From: a virus
Virus record (IMG/VR): IMGVR_UViG_3300029319_000012
Span: 1 to 64,000 of that record
DNA length: 64,000 nucleotides
Reading direction: 5' to 3' (one strand)
Each line of letters starts with the position of its first letter. Position 1 is the stretch's first letter. This document shows positions 40,573 through 49,661 of the stretch, one piece after another. The notes beneath the pieces were generated by a model. It was not told where the DNA came from, searched no databases, and saw only the letters and a program-made list of their open reading frames with translations. The position numbers and the translations under genes are program-made.

Positions 40573-40611
40573 ATTTAGTTGTTATACGAAGGTCATAGAA
40601 CAGGAAAATAA

Positions 40612-41265
40612 ATGAAAATGCAAAAACATCAAACATATTGGCAAGAAAGCTTGGCTGAGCAAGATCTTAAAAAGTGGCTTGGAAATAGTAAAACTTTGCA
40701 CAATGCTTATGTATTTGACCGCATACGCCGATATAAATCTGTTATAGATTGCGGCGCAGGAGTTTTCAGTCAGCATCAATTAATAACTGAATTCAATTTA
40801 GACATAAGATATGTTGGGACTGAAATAACAAAAAGGTTTGTTGATATCGGAATTGAAAAGGGAATAGAGGTATATCACTGTTCAGTTGAAAAAATGAACG
40901 TCCCTGATCAGTACTGTGAAGTTGCTATATGTTTATCAGTTCTTAATCACCAATTAGACTTTAAAAATTCAATCATGGAATTGCTAAGAGTTGCAGAAAA
41001 AGAAGTCATAATTAGTTTTTTTAAGCCCTTTGTAGAAGCGCCCGACACTTGCGGAGAAATACTAAAAAATAAAAATAAATATCCAATTATAAACATGGAT
41101 AAAAATATAGGTGTATCAATTCAAAGACATAAAAAATTTATTTATACTTTTTTTTCAAAAAGGGCAATTGAAAAATTTTTAGATAATTTGCCGGTAAAAT
41201 ATTTTTTTGAAGTTTTGGAAGATCACACAATAATGCTTCACATAATAAAACAGGAAGATAAATGA
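40612..41265 (+). CDS. SAM-dependent methyltransferase-like protein, 217 aa
   Basis: VIDCGAGVFSQHQLI at about 44-58 fits the SAM-binding motif I, YVGTEIT follows, and CLSVLNHQLDF near 104 fits the post-II region. These are class I Rossmann methyltransferase features. ATG 40612 follows CAGGAAAATAA. In a glycan block it probably methylates a sugar or a phosphoglycan, but no substrate motif is visible. It overlaps the next gene by ATGA. Confidence 0.7.
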   Translation: MKMQKHQTYWQESLAEQDLKKWLGNSKTLHNAYVFDRIRRYKSVIDCGAGVFSQHQLITEFNLDIRYVGTEITKRFVDIGIEKGIEVYHCSVEKMNVPDQYCEVAICLSVLNHQLDFKNSIMELLRVAEKEVIISFFKPFVEAPDTCGEILKNKNKYPIINMDKNIGVSIQRHKKFIYTFFSKRAIEKFLDNLPVKYFFEVLEDHTIMLHIIKQEDK

Positions 41266-42053
41266 AAGTAGCAGTATTAATAACAGGACAGTTAAGAGAC
41301 TATAAAGTTAATTGCATTAATCATGTCAAGCATTTATTAGAGCCAAACAACGCAGATGTGTTTGGCTATATATGCACAAAAAATACTTTGCATTCGTGTG
41401 GTCAGTCTTTAGAGCAGAAATATTATTTAACAAATGAATATCAAGAAGAAGAAATAAAAACTAGCCTATCTGAAATTTATGGTGATCACCTAAAAGATAT
41501 TGTTGTTGATTCAAATGAAAAACTGCCAGATGATAATTTTGGCACTCTAGGCTATTTCAGGACCAGAATGCAAAATCAGATCGATAACATTGCGAAGGGA
41601 TATGAATTAGCAAAAAACTATTCGAAAAATAATAATTTTGAATACGATGTTATTATTAGATGTCGCCCAGATAACTCTGTATATTTGAGTCCAGTTGATG
41701 TTTCTAAAATTCAGTTTAAAGACGATTTAATCTACAGCACAGTTTTTATGCCATCTGGTCATAGAGATTTGTGCTTTTTTGCTATGTCAAATCCTCAAAC
41801 ATTTGAAAAGTATATTACATATAAGTATTTGGACGGCGAAGACGCTAGCAGGACAGACAGTAATTTTAAATGCACCGAACATGCATGGGAGGACTACTTA
41901 GTTTCAATGGGCGTTCAGGTTGCCTATGTTCAGGATATTTGTCGTCCATTTACTGGATTTTATAAAGATCGACCGGTCTCTGATTTTCCTTATAGAGTAA
42001 AAGATGCAAAATTAATTGATGCTGAGGGCAACTTTGTTGATCAGGTAATATAA
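41262..42053 (+). CDS. Putative glycosyltransferase (WavE-like), 263 aa
   Basis: The start MKVAVLITGQLRDYK and the middle DVIIRCRPDNSVYLSP resemble surface-glycan proteins annotated as WavE-like or as unknown glycosyltransferases; the Arg-x-Arg-Pro-Asp is typical. It has no signal peptide. The family is uncertain. Location and start favour a transferase in the same pathway as its neighbours. Confidence 0.5.
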   Translation: MKVAVLITGQLRDYKVNCINHVKHLLEPNNADVFGYICTKNTLHSCGQSLEQKYYLTNEYQEEEIKTSLSEIYGDHLKDIVVDSNEKLPDDNFGTLGYFRTRMQNQIDNIAKGYELAKNYSKNNNFEYDVIIRCRPDNSVYLSPVDVSKIQFKDDLIYSTVFMPSGHRDLCFFAMSNPQTFEKYITYKYLDGEDASRTDSNFKCTEHAWEDYLVSMGVQVAYVQDICRPFTGFYKDRPVSDFPYRVKDAKLIDAEGNFVDQVI

Positions 42054-42054
42054 T

Positions 42055-42894
42055 ATGATTTTTCTTCACCTTACAAATGGCTTCGGCAATAACTTGTTTC
42101 AATACATCGCTGCTCGTTTGCTAGCAGAGAAGCACAACAAAAAACTAATTGTCATACCACCTAGTAAAACTTACTATGGCACGGATGAACTAAAAAAAAT
42201 AAATGTGCAGTTTTCGTCAGCTGAAAGAAAGGGCAACTTGGCTCATGTTAATGATACTAACTACTTAGCTGCCTTCAAGCCAGAATACTCTGAATTTTCT
42301 TTTGTTATGTGTGGGTACTTTGAAGACTATCGTTATTATATTGATCATATTGAAAAAATAAAAACTTGGTTTCCACAGCCATCTGAAGCAAATAATAAAG
42401 ATCTCGTTATTCATTTACGTGCAGGGGACAGGCTTTTTTATAAGAATGAGTTCGATACAAAGCCAACTGCTGAGCATTTTAAAAATGCAATAAAAAACTT
42501 TAATTTTGATGGTTTACATATTGTCTCTGATATGCCAAAATGGGAGCATATAAATACTAAAGATTTAAACCATATGAGTTTTCATTATAATGTACCAAAA
42601 AAACAAAGAGTAGAAGCACAAAAATCTGTTGACTACTTTAATTCTCTTGTTGATTGCTTTTCAAAATATAATCCTGTTTTTAAAAAGAGAAGCGTGGCTG
42701 ATGATTTTCAGTTTATTAGGGGCTTTAAAAATATTTTATTTCAACACGGCACCATGAGCTGGTGGGCTGCTGCTTTAAGTGAAGCCGAAAGAGTGGGTGT
42801 TTACGGTCCCTGGCGTCCATGGAAAGGCGCCTCAAACAAAAATTTAAGCAATGTGCCAATTGATAGTTGGTTTAAGTGGGGTGAGGATGTCTGA
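42055..42894 (+). CDS. Fucosyltransferase-like glycosyltransferase (GT11-like), 279 aa
   Basis: GFGNNLFQYIAARLLAE near the N terminus, VIHLRAGD near 120 and FQHGTMSWWAAALSEA near 229 are the motifs of the alpha-1,2/alpha-1,6 fucosyltransferase superfamily, where the H-x-R-x-G-D binds the GDP sugar. No GDP-fucose synthesis gene was recognised in the window, so the donor might come from the host. It overlaps the epimerase gene by eight bases. Confidence 0.75.
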   Translation: MIFLHLTNGFGNNLFQYIAARLLAEKHNKKLIVIPPSKTYYGTDELKKINVQFSSAERKGNLAHVNDTNYLAAFKPEYSEFSFVMCGYFEDYRYYIDHIEKIKTWFPQPSEANNKDLVIHLRAGDRLFYKNEFDTKPTAEHFKNAIKNFNFDGLHIVSDMPKWEHINTKDLNHMSFHYNVPKKQRVEAQKSVDYFNSLVDCFSKYNPVFKKRSVADDFQFIRGFKNILFQHGTMSWWAAALSEAERVGVYGPWRPWKGASNKNLSNVPIDSWFKWGEDV

Positions 42895-43765
42895 TAAAAA
42901 AAGATGCTTGGTGACAGGACACAAAGGATACATTGGTTCTAAGCTATACAACAAGCTACAAAACATGGGTCATGAGGTTTTAGGGATTGATTTAGTTGAT
43001 GGCGATGATCTATGCATGCTTAATTCTAACGATCATGCAAAGTATTTTAATTTTCAACCAGAGTATATATTTCATTTAGCATGCTGGCCACGTGTTGGAT
43101 TCAGTATTGAAAACCCTGTAGCAACTATGAAAAATAATGTAATGGCTGGAACAGTCTTATTAGATTATGCAAAAAAAGTGGGCGCCAAAAGAGTTATTTA
43201 CTCTAGTTCTTCATCGATTCTTGGCAACGGTCAAGGACCTGAAAGTCCATATGCGCTACAAAAAATGGTTACAGAGGTTGAGTGCAAGTTATACGCTTCC
43301 CTTTATGATATTGACACAGTTTCTTTGCGTTATTTTAACGTTTACTCAGAAGATCAACAAGCAGATGGTCCATATGCAACAGCCATATGCAATTGGATGA
43401 AGTATATTAAAGAAGATAAAACACCATTTATTACAGGTGATGGAGAGCAGCGACGAGACATGTTGCATGTTGACGATGCTATCTCTGCCAATATATTTGC
43501 CATGGAAAGAGGTGAAAACTTTAATGGCGGCGTATATGATGTTGGTACCGGAAACAACATATCGCTAAACGAAGTAAAGCATATTGTAAATGGCTTCTTC
43601 CCTGATGTATCTTTTGAATACCGTGACGATAGACCAAATGAAGTTAGAGAAACAAAAGCTTTAATTTATCCATTAAAACAATTAGGTTGGCAAACCAATA
43701 TTACAATTGAATCAGGAATATCTAGTTGTTTTGAAAATCTAAAACAGGAGTTAGAAAATGTATAA
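42887..43765 (+). CDS. NAD-dependent epimerase/dehydratase (extended SDR), 292 aa
   Basis: Start chosen at ATG 42887, after GAGG; a longer frame from 42851 is in the gene upstream. LVTGHKGYIG near residue 8 is the NAD-binding loop. The catalytic Tyr-x3-Lys lies in SPYALQKM near 120, and RRDMLHVDDAI is the usual later motif. It acts on a sugar nucleotide, for example UDP-glucose type epimerisation. It is the last gene of the glycan block. Confidence 0.85.
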   Translation: MSDKKRCLVTGHKGYIGSKLYNKLQNMGHEVLGIDLVDGDDLCMLNSNDHAKYFNFQPEYIFHLACWPRVGFSIENPVATMKNNVMAGTVLLDYAKKVGAKRVIYSSSSSILGNGQGPESPYALQKMVTEVECKLYASLYDIDTVSLRYFNVYSEDQQADGPYATAICNWMKYIKEDKTPFITGDGEQRRDMLHVDDAISANIFAMERGENFNGGVYDVGTGNNISLNEVKHIVNGFFPDVSFEYRDDRPNEVRETKALIYPLKQLGWQTNITIESGISSCFENLKQELENV

Positions 43766-43934
43766 ACTATCAGACGAAGCGCTCGGAGCTGTTATGCTCG
43801 CGCTACAAAATTCATTAATGCATCAAACGGATATTGTCCCAGTTTTAAAGAACTTTGATTTTAAGCCCGATGACAAAAGCGAGCTTTATGTGATGAATCC
43901 GCCTATTCTTAAAATGGATCATCCAGAAGAATGA
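43758..43934 (+). CDS. Small protein, 58 aa
   Basis: ATG 43758 follows AGGAGTTAG and overlaps the epimerase stop by eight bases. The product begins MYKLSDEALGAVMLALQNSL and ends KMDHPEE. It has amphipathic helices and no membrane segment. The good ribosome-binding site and tight overlaps with both neighbours argue that it is real. Similar small genes occur near the late sigma gene in marine phages, as far as I recall. Function unknown. Confidence 0.6.
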   Translation: MYKLSDEALGAVMLALQNSLMHQTDIVPVLKNFDFKPDDKSELYVMNPPILKMDHPEE

Positions 43935-44197
43935 TGCCAAAATACATCTATAAGTGTAAAAATTGCGATAGTCTTTTAACTTTTTATCATTCTGTATCTG
44001 AAAACAGATCAGACTGCACAGAGTGTGGAACAAAAGATATTTTAGTTAAAACACCGCCAAATTTTATGCTGTATAAAGATGTTGATCAAAATAAGAAAGT
44101 CGGAGATGAAGTTAAAAAATCAATTGAGGACTTTAGATCCGATCTTGAAGATGAGAAGCAGAGGTTAAGAGAGAGTGTTTGGCAACCAGATGATTAA
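43931..44197 (+). CDS. FmdB-like zinc-ribbon protein, 88 aa
   Basis: The start ATG 43931 overlaps the gene before by four bases. YKCKNCDSLLTFYHSV then DCTECGTK gives two C-x-x-C pairs spaced as in FmdB-type zinc ribbons. A charged helix follows to the end. Such small ribbons sit in many bacterial regulators; in a phage next to a late sigma gene it could bind RNA polymerase or nucleic acid, which is inference. Confidence 0.65.
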   Translation: MMPKYIYKCKNCDSLLTFYHSVSENRSDCTECGTKDILVKTPPNFMLYKDVDQNKKVGDEVKKSIEDFRSDLEDEKQRLRESVWQPDD

Positions 44198-44582
44198 ATA
44201 TGGATTAGCGGCATCTGTCATTATCAATGCTGTTTTTTTAATGTATGTGCTTGGTGTAGTTTATTTTTTGCTATACGTGAGTGCTTTAATTAATATTTTA
44301 TTAATTGTTTACTGTGTAACTCTTTTAAGAAAAGAAAATAGACTCAGGGATGATGTCATGTCAATTTTTAAGTCTATAGAGGAATTTTCAGATCATTTAG
44401 ATAATTTATATTCTCTAGAGACTTTTTATGGGGATGAAACCATTCAAGGCTTAATCGACCACTCTAGAGGTGTCATTAATGATATTGTCAATATGCAAGA
44501 AAAATATTATGATGACGTAGAAGTTGAGGAAATTAAGTATGACGAAGCCCAAGAGGACGCGCCGGAAAAGGACAACGAATAG
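44175..44582 (+). CDS. Membrane protein with coiled tail, 135 aa
   Basis: The frame opens at GTG 44175; ATG 44190 (MIKYGLAASV) is an alternative, and neither has a strong ribosome-binding site. Two hydrophobic helices cover about residues 7-50. The rest is a charged helical domain (SIEEFSDHLDNLYSLETFYG) with an acidic end. It overlaps the sigma gene by 44 bases. A small membrane protein at this place is familiar to me from cyanophage-like genomes, where it is unnamed. Confidence 0.55.
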   Translation: MFGNQMIKYGLAASVIINAVFLMYVLGVVYFLLYVSALINILLIVYCVTLLRKENRLRDDVMSIFKSIEEFSDHLDNLYSLETFYGDETIQGLIDHSRGVINDIVNMQEKYYDDVEVEEIKYDEAQEDAPEKDNE

Positions 44583-45240
44583 GTACTTTACCAAAGTACA
44601 TGAAGACGCAATAATTAAATATGCTTTAACAGACTCTAGAGCTGTTAGATCTGATTTATATATTGAGTTTATCGAGCCAGCTTTTCACGAGATGGTAGAA
44701 AAGATTGTTTTTACATATAAGTTTAATAATCTACCAAACATTGATTATTTAAAAGATGATTGTAAAATATGGCTAATGACAATCCTTGATAAGTATGATC
44801 CTAACAGAAAGTCAAAAGCGTTCTCTTATTTTAGTGTTATTACAAAAAATTGGTTTATTCATAAAGTAAAGCAAAACTCTAAAAAACTTAAAAGAGATCT
44901 TAAGTATGAAGATCTAACTAAAGAAACAGAGATTAAAGAGTTAATTGTAGAAAATACTTATGAATCTGACAGAGAAGAAAGAGAATTTTGGATGCATCTT
45001 TTTCAAGAGATGGAAAGTTGGGAAAAGCTTAAGCTTAAAGATAATGAGAAAAAAGTACTTGATGCCATAAAAATTCTATTTGACAGCATTGAACAAATTG
45101 AGATTTTTAACAAAAAAGCTATTTACCTATACATGAGAGAAATCACAGGGTTGAATACAAAACAGATTGTCAATAACCTGAATAGAATCAGAAAAAGGTA
45201 TAGGAGCTTTGTTGTCGAATGGCAAAAGGGAAACATATAG
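44539..45240 (+). CDS. Late-transcription sigma factor resembling T4 gp55, 233 aa
   Basis: Start chosen at ATG 44539 after GAGG rather than TTG 44524. The basic N terminus leads into a helical sigma-like core: YLKDDCKIWLMTILDKYDPN, then KAFSYFSVITKNWFIHKVKQ, a segment that resembles the region-2 part of T4 gp55 and relatives, and a later helical end (ITGLNTKQIVNNLNRIRKR). T4 gp55 replaces the host sigma and reads TATAAATA. Length is somewhat above T4 gp55 (185). It should switch on the virion genes that follow. The gene overlaps both neighbours. Confidence 0.75.
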   Translation: MTKPKRTRRKRTTNRYFTKVHEDAIIKYALTDSRAVRSDLYIEFIEPAFHEMVEKIVFTYKFNNLPNIDYLKDDCKIWLMTILDKYDPNRKSKAFSYFSVITKNWFIHKVKQNSKKLKRDLKYEDLTKETEIKELIVENTYESDREEREFWMHLFQEMESWEKLKLKDNEKKVLDAIKILFDSIEQIEIFNKKAIYLYMREITGLNTKQIVNNLNRIRKRYRSFVVEWQKGNI

Positions 45241-45515
45241 ATTCTGACGAATATATCAATGAAGCGATTGATAACGTTAGGAAAGACCGCGCTATGGCTT
45301 CGACTTTGCTTATAGAGGTCATGAAGCTTCTTAAGTCAGATGAAAACAAGCATCAATACTCTGGTCCTGTTGCAGCAAAATATTTAGAAACACTGCAGCG
45401 CTCAAATGAGCAGCTTGTTAAGCTAGCTTCATTAATGTCAAAAAAAGAAGCAGCAGTGGCAGACATGTCTTCTATTGATAAATCTGACATATATGATATG
45501 ATCAAAGAGGATTAG
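45219..45515 (+). CDS. Small helical protein, 98 aa
   Basis: It starts inside the end of the sigma gene and ends two bases before the start of the 1367-residue protein. The sequence is helical with a conserved-looking middle (YSGPVAAKYLETLQRSNEQL) and an acidic end. No motif is recognised. The position between late sigma and virion genes might suit a transcription partner or a packaging protein, but I have no evidence for either. Confidence 0.55.
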   Translation: MAKGKHIDSDEYINEAIDNVRKDRAMASTLLIEVMKLLKSDENKHQYSGPVAAKYLETLQRSNEQLVKLASLMSKKEAAVADMSSIDKSDIYDMIKED

Positions 45516-45517
45516 AT

Positions 45518-48500
45518 GTGTCAAGAACAGTAGAAAATTGGGATTTTGCCAGGGTTCATGATTTTGGAATGATCAATAAGATCAATTCATCTATTCTAAG
45601 GTCCAGATACAACCCAAGAAACGGCGGCTTTGAAGAAGTTAAAAAGCTAATCAGCAGGCAATATGAATTTAATATTTTGCCTGAGCACCATGGTCCACAT
45701 TTAGCAGTTGTCCTTAAAGTGTTAAATGATGGCGCAGACGGCATTTATGCTAGAACAAAAAGCTATAGAAGTTTTTTAAGCGATGATTCGCCCGGCGGGG
45801 CAGGTACAAATCCAAATTTAGTCTTCAGTGAATTAAATCGATCTTTAGGACCAGACGGCGCAAAGCGCAATTTAACTCGTGTTATAGCAAAAGTGCCTGA
45901 TTATGATATCGACTTGCCATGGCCAGAAACAGCCTTTGATCGCAGAGCCTTAAATCTTCATGGTGAATATTGGGCACAATCAACAGACAAACAGTTTAGT
46001 AATCTAAAAGCCGGTCAAGTAATATTAGTTGTTTTTAATAACACGACAATTCGCTCCGCTGCAGCCGATGGAGAATATTCTGGTTTGATTGTTGGCGTCC
46101 CCACTGCCAGGTTTATGAATAGTCTTGCTTTTGCTTCAAACAATGCGGTCTCTTCATTTGAGCCTGTAAACTGCCCTAGCCCACGGCTTTTAATTGGACC
46201 AACTGGAAAAAAAGTTGTTGTTGAAACAAAATCTGATATGCCTACTAGGTTTTTACAAAATATTAAAAGTAAAATAAAAACAGGTATTTATGGAGATGGC
46301 ACGATACAAACAAAAACACATTTTTCTAATTGCTTAAGTGCCTTTACAATTTCTCACAAAAACAAAATTAACAGCCCAGCCCCTGGTCCATCAAGTGCTT
46401 TTATATGGGTTGGGCACCTTAGATCAAATGGACCATTGGATTTGCTTGACAGGGCAATGTCTAAGGGCAGAGAAACAATTATATACGCACCAAGGCACTT
46501 TGATATTAATGCACCATTTGAGATAAAATATTATCTTCATGATTTTGCTGGTTTTGGTCGAGCATGGATTGAGGGTCCAGATACAGCGATTGATAAAGCT
46601 GCCAAGGCAGACCCTGAGCTTGGCGGTCCTAACGATTTTGTAACAAAAATCGCCCCTGCTATTAATGACATGATTAAAGATAAAAGAAACTTTATTTTAG
46701 TCATACCAGAACTTATGCATTCTATGGGCTTTGGAACGGGCAATACAGAAACTGGCAGGGTCAGCGCCCTAGCAAACGGTGAACTATTTTCTGATGGCAA
46801 TCATCCTTTTAAGCCAGAGTTTATTCCTCAAGAACGCTTGAGGTCAACTCCTCTAATGACGGATCCACAAATGCGGGCTGCAGTGTTTGGGTACTTAAAC
46901 ACAATGTCTGCAAAAGTTGGTGAAAAGCTGTCAACAATAACCCTGCTAACAGGACGATCAGTTTCCTCTTTTACAGCTGGCTATACATCTGGAGATTTTC
47001 AAAATTTTCATTCAGATGTTTTAGAAATATTGGAGCAATATTTAGGGGTAGATTATTCTTTATTAGATTACACACACCTAATCGGAGATAATGCCGGCGC
47101 ACTTACAATAGCCTCAATGGGTTCAACAATAGCTGCCAGCGAAAGCCACAATGCAGGACAAGATTCTTTCAACAGCATGATTGCAGCTGCTAAAGTTAGG
47201 AGGATTGATTTTATTGACAGAGGCAGTGCCAATCAGACACTTGGCTTGTTTGAAAAAGCACCACCAGTCCAGTTTTATGAAGATTTTTTAAGCAATCTTA
47301 GCACGCCCTTGGAATTTAATTATGTTACTTTTCACAAAGGCGGCTCTTCTGTTGGTGCTTCTAGAACATTTTTCGATTTGTTGCCACCAGAAATTCACGT
47401 TAATGAGTTTTCAACGAATTACACTGCTGGCGTCGATGGCTTTGCTTTTTCTTTGAATAATGGTCCTGGAACTATTAATTTATTATTGCATAAGCCATCC
47501 AGCGGCGCCTCCACAGATGCAGCTACAGGGCTGTGCTTTTCCTATAAAAGTGATAATGACCAGGCGCCAGTTCGTCCAGCTGGTTCTTACACTTATCAAC
47601 AGCCCTCAACCACACCAAATCATGCTGGCGCTCTGCAGAGATCATCAGGAAACCGCGAGGTTGCAGAAAGATTAGAAAAAATTACCAATCGAAACGTTAT
47701 TTTATCTTATTTTGAAACAGCGCTGCAGAGAATATCAACTAACGGATTAGCTGCTTTTTGCAACGATGACGAAAGTGTCCCACAAAATCAGTTAGTATAT
47801 CAAAAATATTGCGAAAATGGTATAGTAAATACACAGCAGGGTGGCATTTTTGCGATAGATCATTCATCTTGGATTGAAAATCGGTTTGGTCAATTAAAAG
47901 ACAATTATTTTCTTATTCCATTTTATACACAACTGAGTCAAATAAACTCTGAGGACGATTTCAAAGCACAAATAGAAGAATATAAAGCTGCTCTAGAAGA
48001 AGCTAAAAAAGAAATAAAAGAGTCGCCTGAAATTAACACATCAGTTGTTCCTGCGTTGGCATCGCTTAACGGAGCTACTATAAAAAAACGTTATGATTTA
48101 TTAAAAACTTTTAATAAGGATTATTGGACTTCAGGCGGCGCGTATCAGTTTATGCTGGGGGTTGATAGTTTTAACAGTGCAGACGAAGCAACATCGTTAT
48201 TGGATCCAGCCGGCGGTTTTATTGGCGAAGTTTTATACGCTAATGCAAAAGCAGAAGCTTATGAAGAGATGGTTAAAGCTTTGGAGTCAAAAAAAGAAGA
48301 TTTTGCAGAGCGCAATAAAGACCAAAGAGTTGCAACCAGTTTTGATTGTAAGCCAAATTCGAAAAGAATCAGCGAGCTGGGCGTTCGTCGACAAGGAAAC
48401 GAAGGAAAAGTTGGAGACTCAGTTGATGTAGGCTGTTCTGGTCTTACCGTTCAAACTATTCGCGGAGCTTTTAGAAATACTAGAGATATTGTTTCATTTC

Positions 48501-49621
48501 TGCCTTATACTCCATCCTCTAGCGATTTTGAACCATTTGAAAAAATATCTAACGTAAGAGTTTCAAAAAACAATACTGGCATAAAAGAGAAAATTTCACA
48601 AAAATATTCTGAGTTTGGCAAAACTGCAGAGGCTGCAGATTTTAAAGGAATAGAAACAATTGTTAGAGTTAAAGATAACGCACAAGGAAGAATAGGAGCT
48701 GGATCTAAACGAAGTGTAAAAGTGTTTGGCTGCATAGCAAGATTAATTTCTGAATCTTGGGCAGAGGCTACTAGGCGATCTGGCTACTTGCCGTTCAGAG
48801 CTGTTAATGGGCTGGTGGGCGATCTTGGCGTTGAAGGAATAACTGCGTATTCAAGGGGCGTTTCCCCTTTTGCTTACGGGCTAGCTATAACAATTGATCC
48901 TTTTTTATGCCTTAGCGTGTCACCTGAAAATATGACTAATTCAATATGGACTGGTGCTTGGACTCCAAGCTTAACAAGCACAAAGGTGGTGGTTGAGCAG
49001 TTAATGGAGTACGGTGTTTTTAAAACAGCTTCTGTTGATAATTTTAGAAAACTAGCTTTCACAAATGTTGCATCAAGGCAACTACGAGATGTTGGGGCAC
49101 TCAATCAAGCTTTTGTTGAAGGTGCCTATAACGTAGATATTGATGATATTAACAAATTGATGCAGCTAGCAAATGATAATAGTATTGGCGCTTATGGCAA
49201 GATATCAAGAGATGCCGCAGGCTCATCAATTTGTCCTGTGATGGCAAATCCAACCAAGTGGATGGTTGAGTTTTGTGAAAGAAGTGGGATGAGATGGTAC
49301 AATTCTTTCTTTTTAAAGAAAAGATGGAATCAAGGATCAAAAAAATGGATTGATATTCAAGCTGGGACGGCAAATGATTTTACCAGCAGAGAAAAAAACT
49401 TTTTAAGTAGAGTGTATGATATTCCAAATATCGTTGAAAGAGTTAGAGCTGTATCTGTTGATTTTAGAAAACCATATCATAGAATAGATAAGCATGCTCA
49501 ATTCATGTTTACGGATTTAAGAACACCATATATTCCATTTTCAGAAATTGTGCAAGCTAAGAATGCGGTTGATGCTATGGCACGTGCCTTCGCTGCACGA
49601 GATCGCGCGTTAGCAGATTGA
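45518..49621 (+). CDS. Large probable virion protein, 1367 aa
   Basis: The start is GTG 45518. I do not recognise the family. The middle part has mixed sequence with many Gly, Asn and Ser and an Asp-Asn-rich stretch, and no signal peptide or membrane helix. Around residues 1100-1130 the segment AVNGLVGDLGVEGITAYSRG then SPFAYGLAITIDPF resembles the S-x-H-x3-G-x-A-x-x-D block of M15 peptidases, with Phe in place of the zinc-binding His; a later WYNSFFLKKRW fits the end of that fold. If true, it is a dead or changed peptidase used as a structural part. It heads the tail/baseplate-like block that ends with gp25 and gp6. Confidence 0.55.
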   Translation: MSRTVENWDFARVHDFGMINKINSSILRSRYNPRNGGFEEVKKLISRQYEFNILPEHHGPHLAVVLKVLNDGADGIYARTKSYRSFLSDDSPGGAGTNPNLVFSELNRSLGPDGAKRNLTRVIAKVPDYDIDLPWPETAFDRRALNLHGEYWAQSTDKQFSNLKAGQVILVVFNNTTIRSAAADGEYSGLIVGVPTARFMNSLAFASNNAVSSFEPVNCPSPRLLIGPTGKKVVVETKSDMPTRFLQNIKSKIKTGIYGDGTIQTKTHFSNCLSAFTISHKNKINSPAPGPSSAFIWVGHLRSNGPLDLLDRAMSKGRETIIYAPRHFDINAPFEIKYYLHDFAGFGRAWIEGPDTAIDKAAKADPELGGPNDFVTKIAPAINDMIKDKRNFILVIPELMHSMGFGTGNTETGRVSALANGELFSDGNHPFKPEFIPQERLRSTPLMTDPQMRAAVFGYLNTMSAKVGEKLSTITLLTGRSVSSFTAGYTSGDFQNFHSDVLEILEQYLGVDYSLLDYTHLIGDNAGALTIASMGSTIAASESHNAGQDSFNSMIAAAKVRRIDFIDRGSANQTLGLFEKAPPVQFYEDFLSNLSTPLEFNYVTFHKGGSSVGASRTFFDLLPPEIHVNEFSTNYTAGVDGFAFSLNNGPGTINLLLHKPSSGASTDAATGLCFSYKSDNDQAPVRPAGSYTYQQPSTTPNHAGALQRSSGNREVAERLEKITNRNVILSYFETALQRISTNGLAAFCNDDESVPQNQLVYQKYCENGIVNTQQGGIFAIDHSSWIENRFGQLKDNYFLIPFYTQLSQINSEDDFKAQIEEYKAALEEAKKEIKESPEINTSVVPALASLNGATIKKRYDLLKTFNKDYWTSGGAYQFMLGVDSFNSADEATSLLDPAGGFIGEVLYANAKAEAYEEMVKALESKKEDFAERNKDQRVATSFDCKPNSKRISELGVRRQGNEGKVGDSVDVGCSGLTVQTIRGAFRNTRDIVSFLPYTPSSSDFEPFEKISNVRVSKNNTGIKEKISQKYSEFGKTAEAADFKGIETIVRVKDNAQGRIGAGSKRSVKVFGCIARLISESWAEATRRSGYLPFRAVNGLVGDLGVEGITAYSRGVSPFAYGLAITIDPFLCLSVSPENMTNSIWTGAWTPSLTSTKVVVEQLMEYGVFKTASVDNFRKLAFTNVASRQLRDVGALNQAFVEGAYNVDIDDINKLMQLANDNSIGAYGKISRDAAGSSICPVMANPTKWMVEFCERSGMRWYNSFFLKKRWNQGSKKWIDIQAGTANDFTSREKNFLSRVYDIPNIVERVRAVSVDFRKPYHRIDKHAQFMFTDLRTPYIPFSEIVQAKNAVDAMARAFAARDRALAD

Positions 49622-49661
49622 TCATTTTACAATAATTTTTTCATAGGATATAATAAACAGC

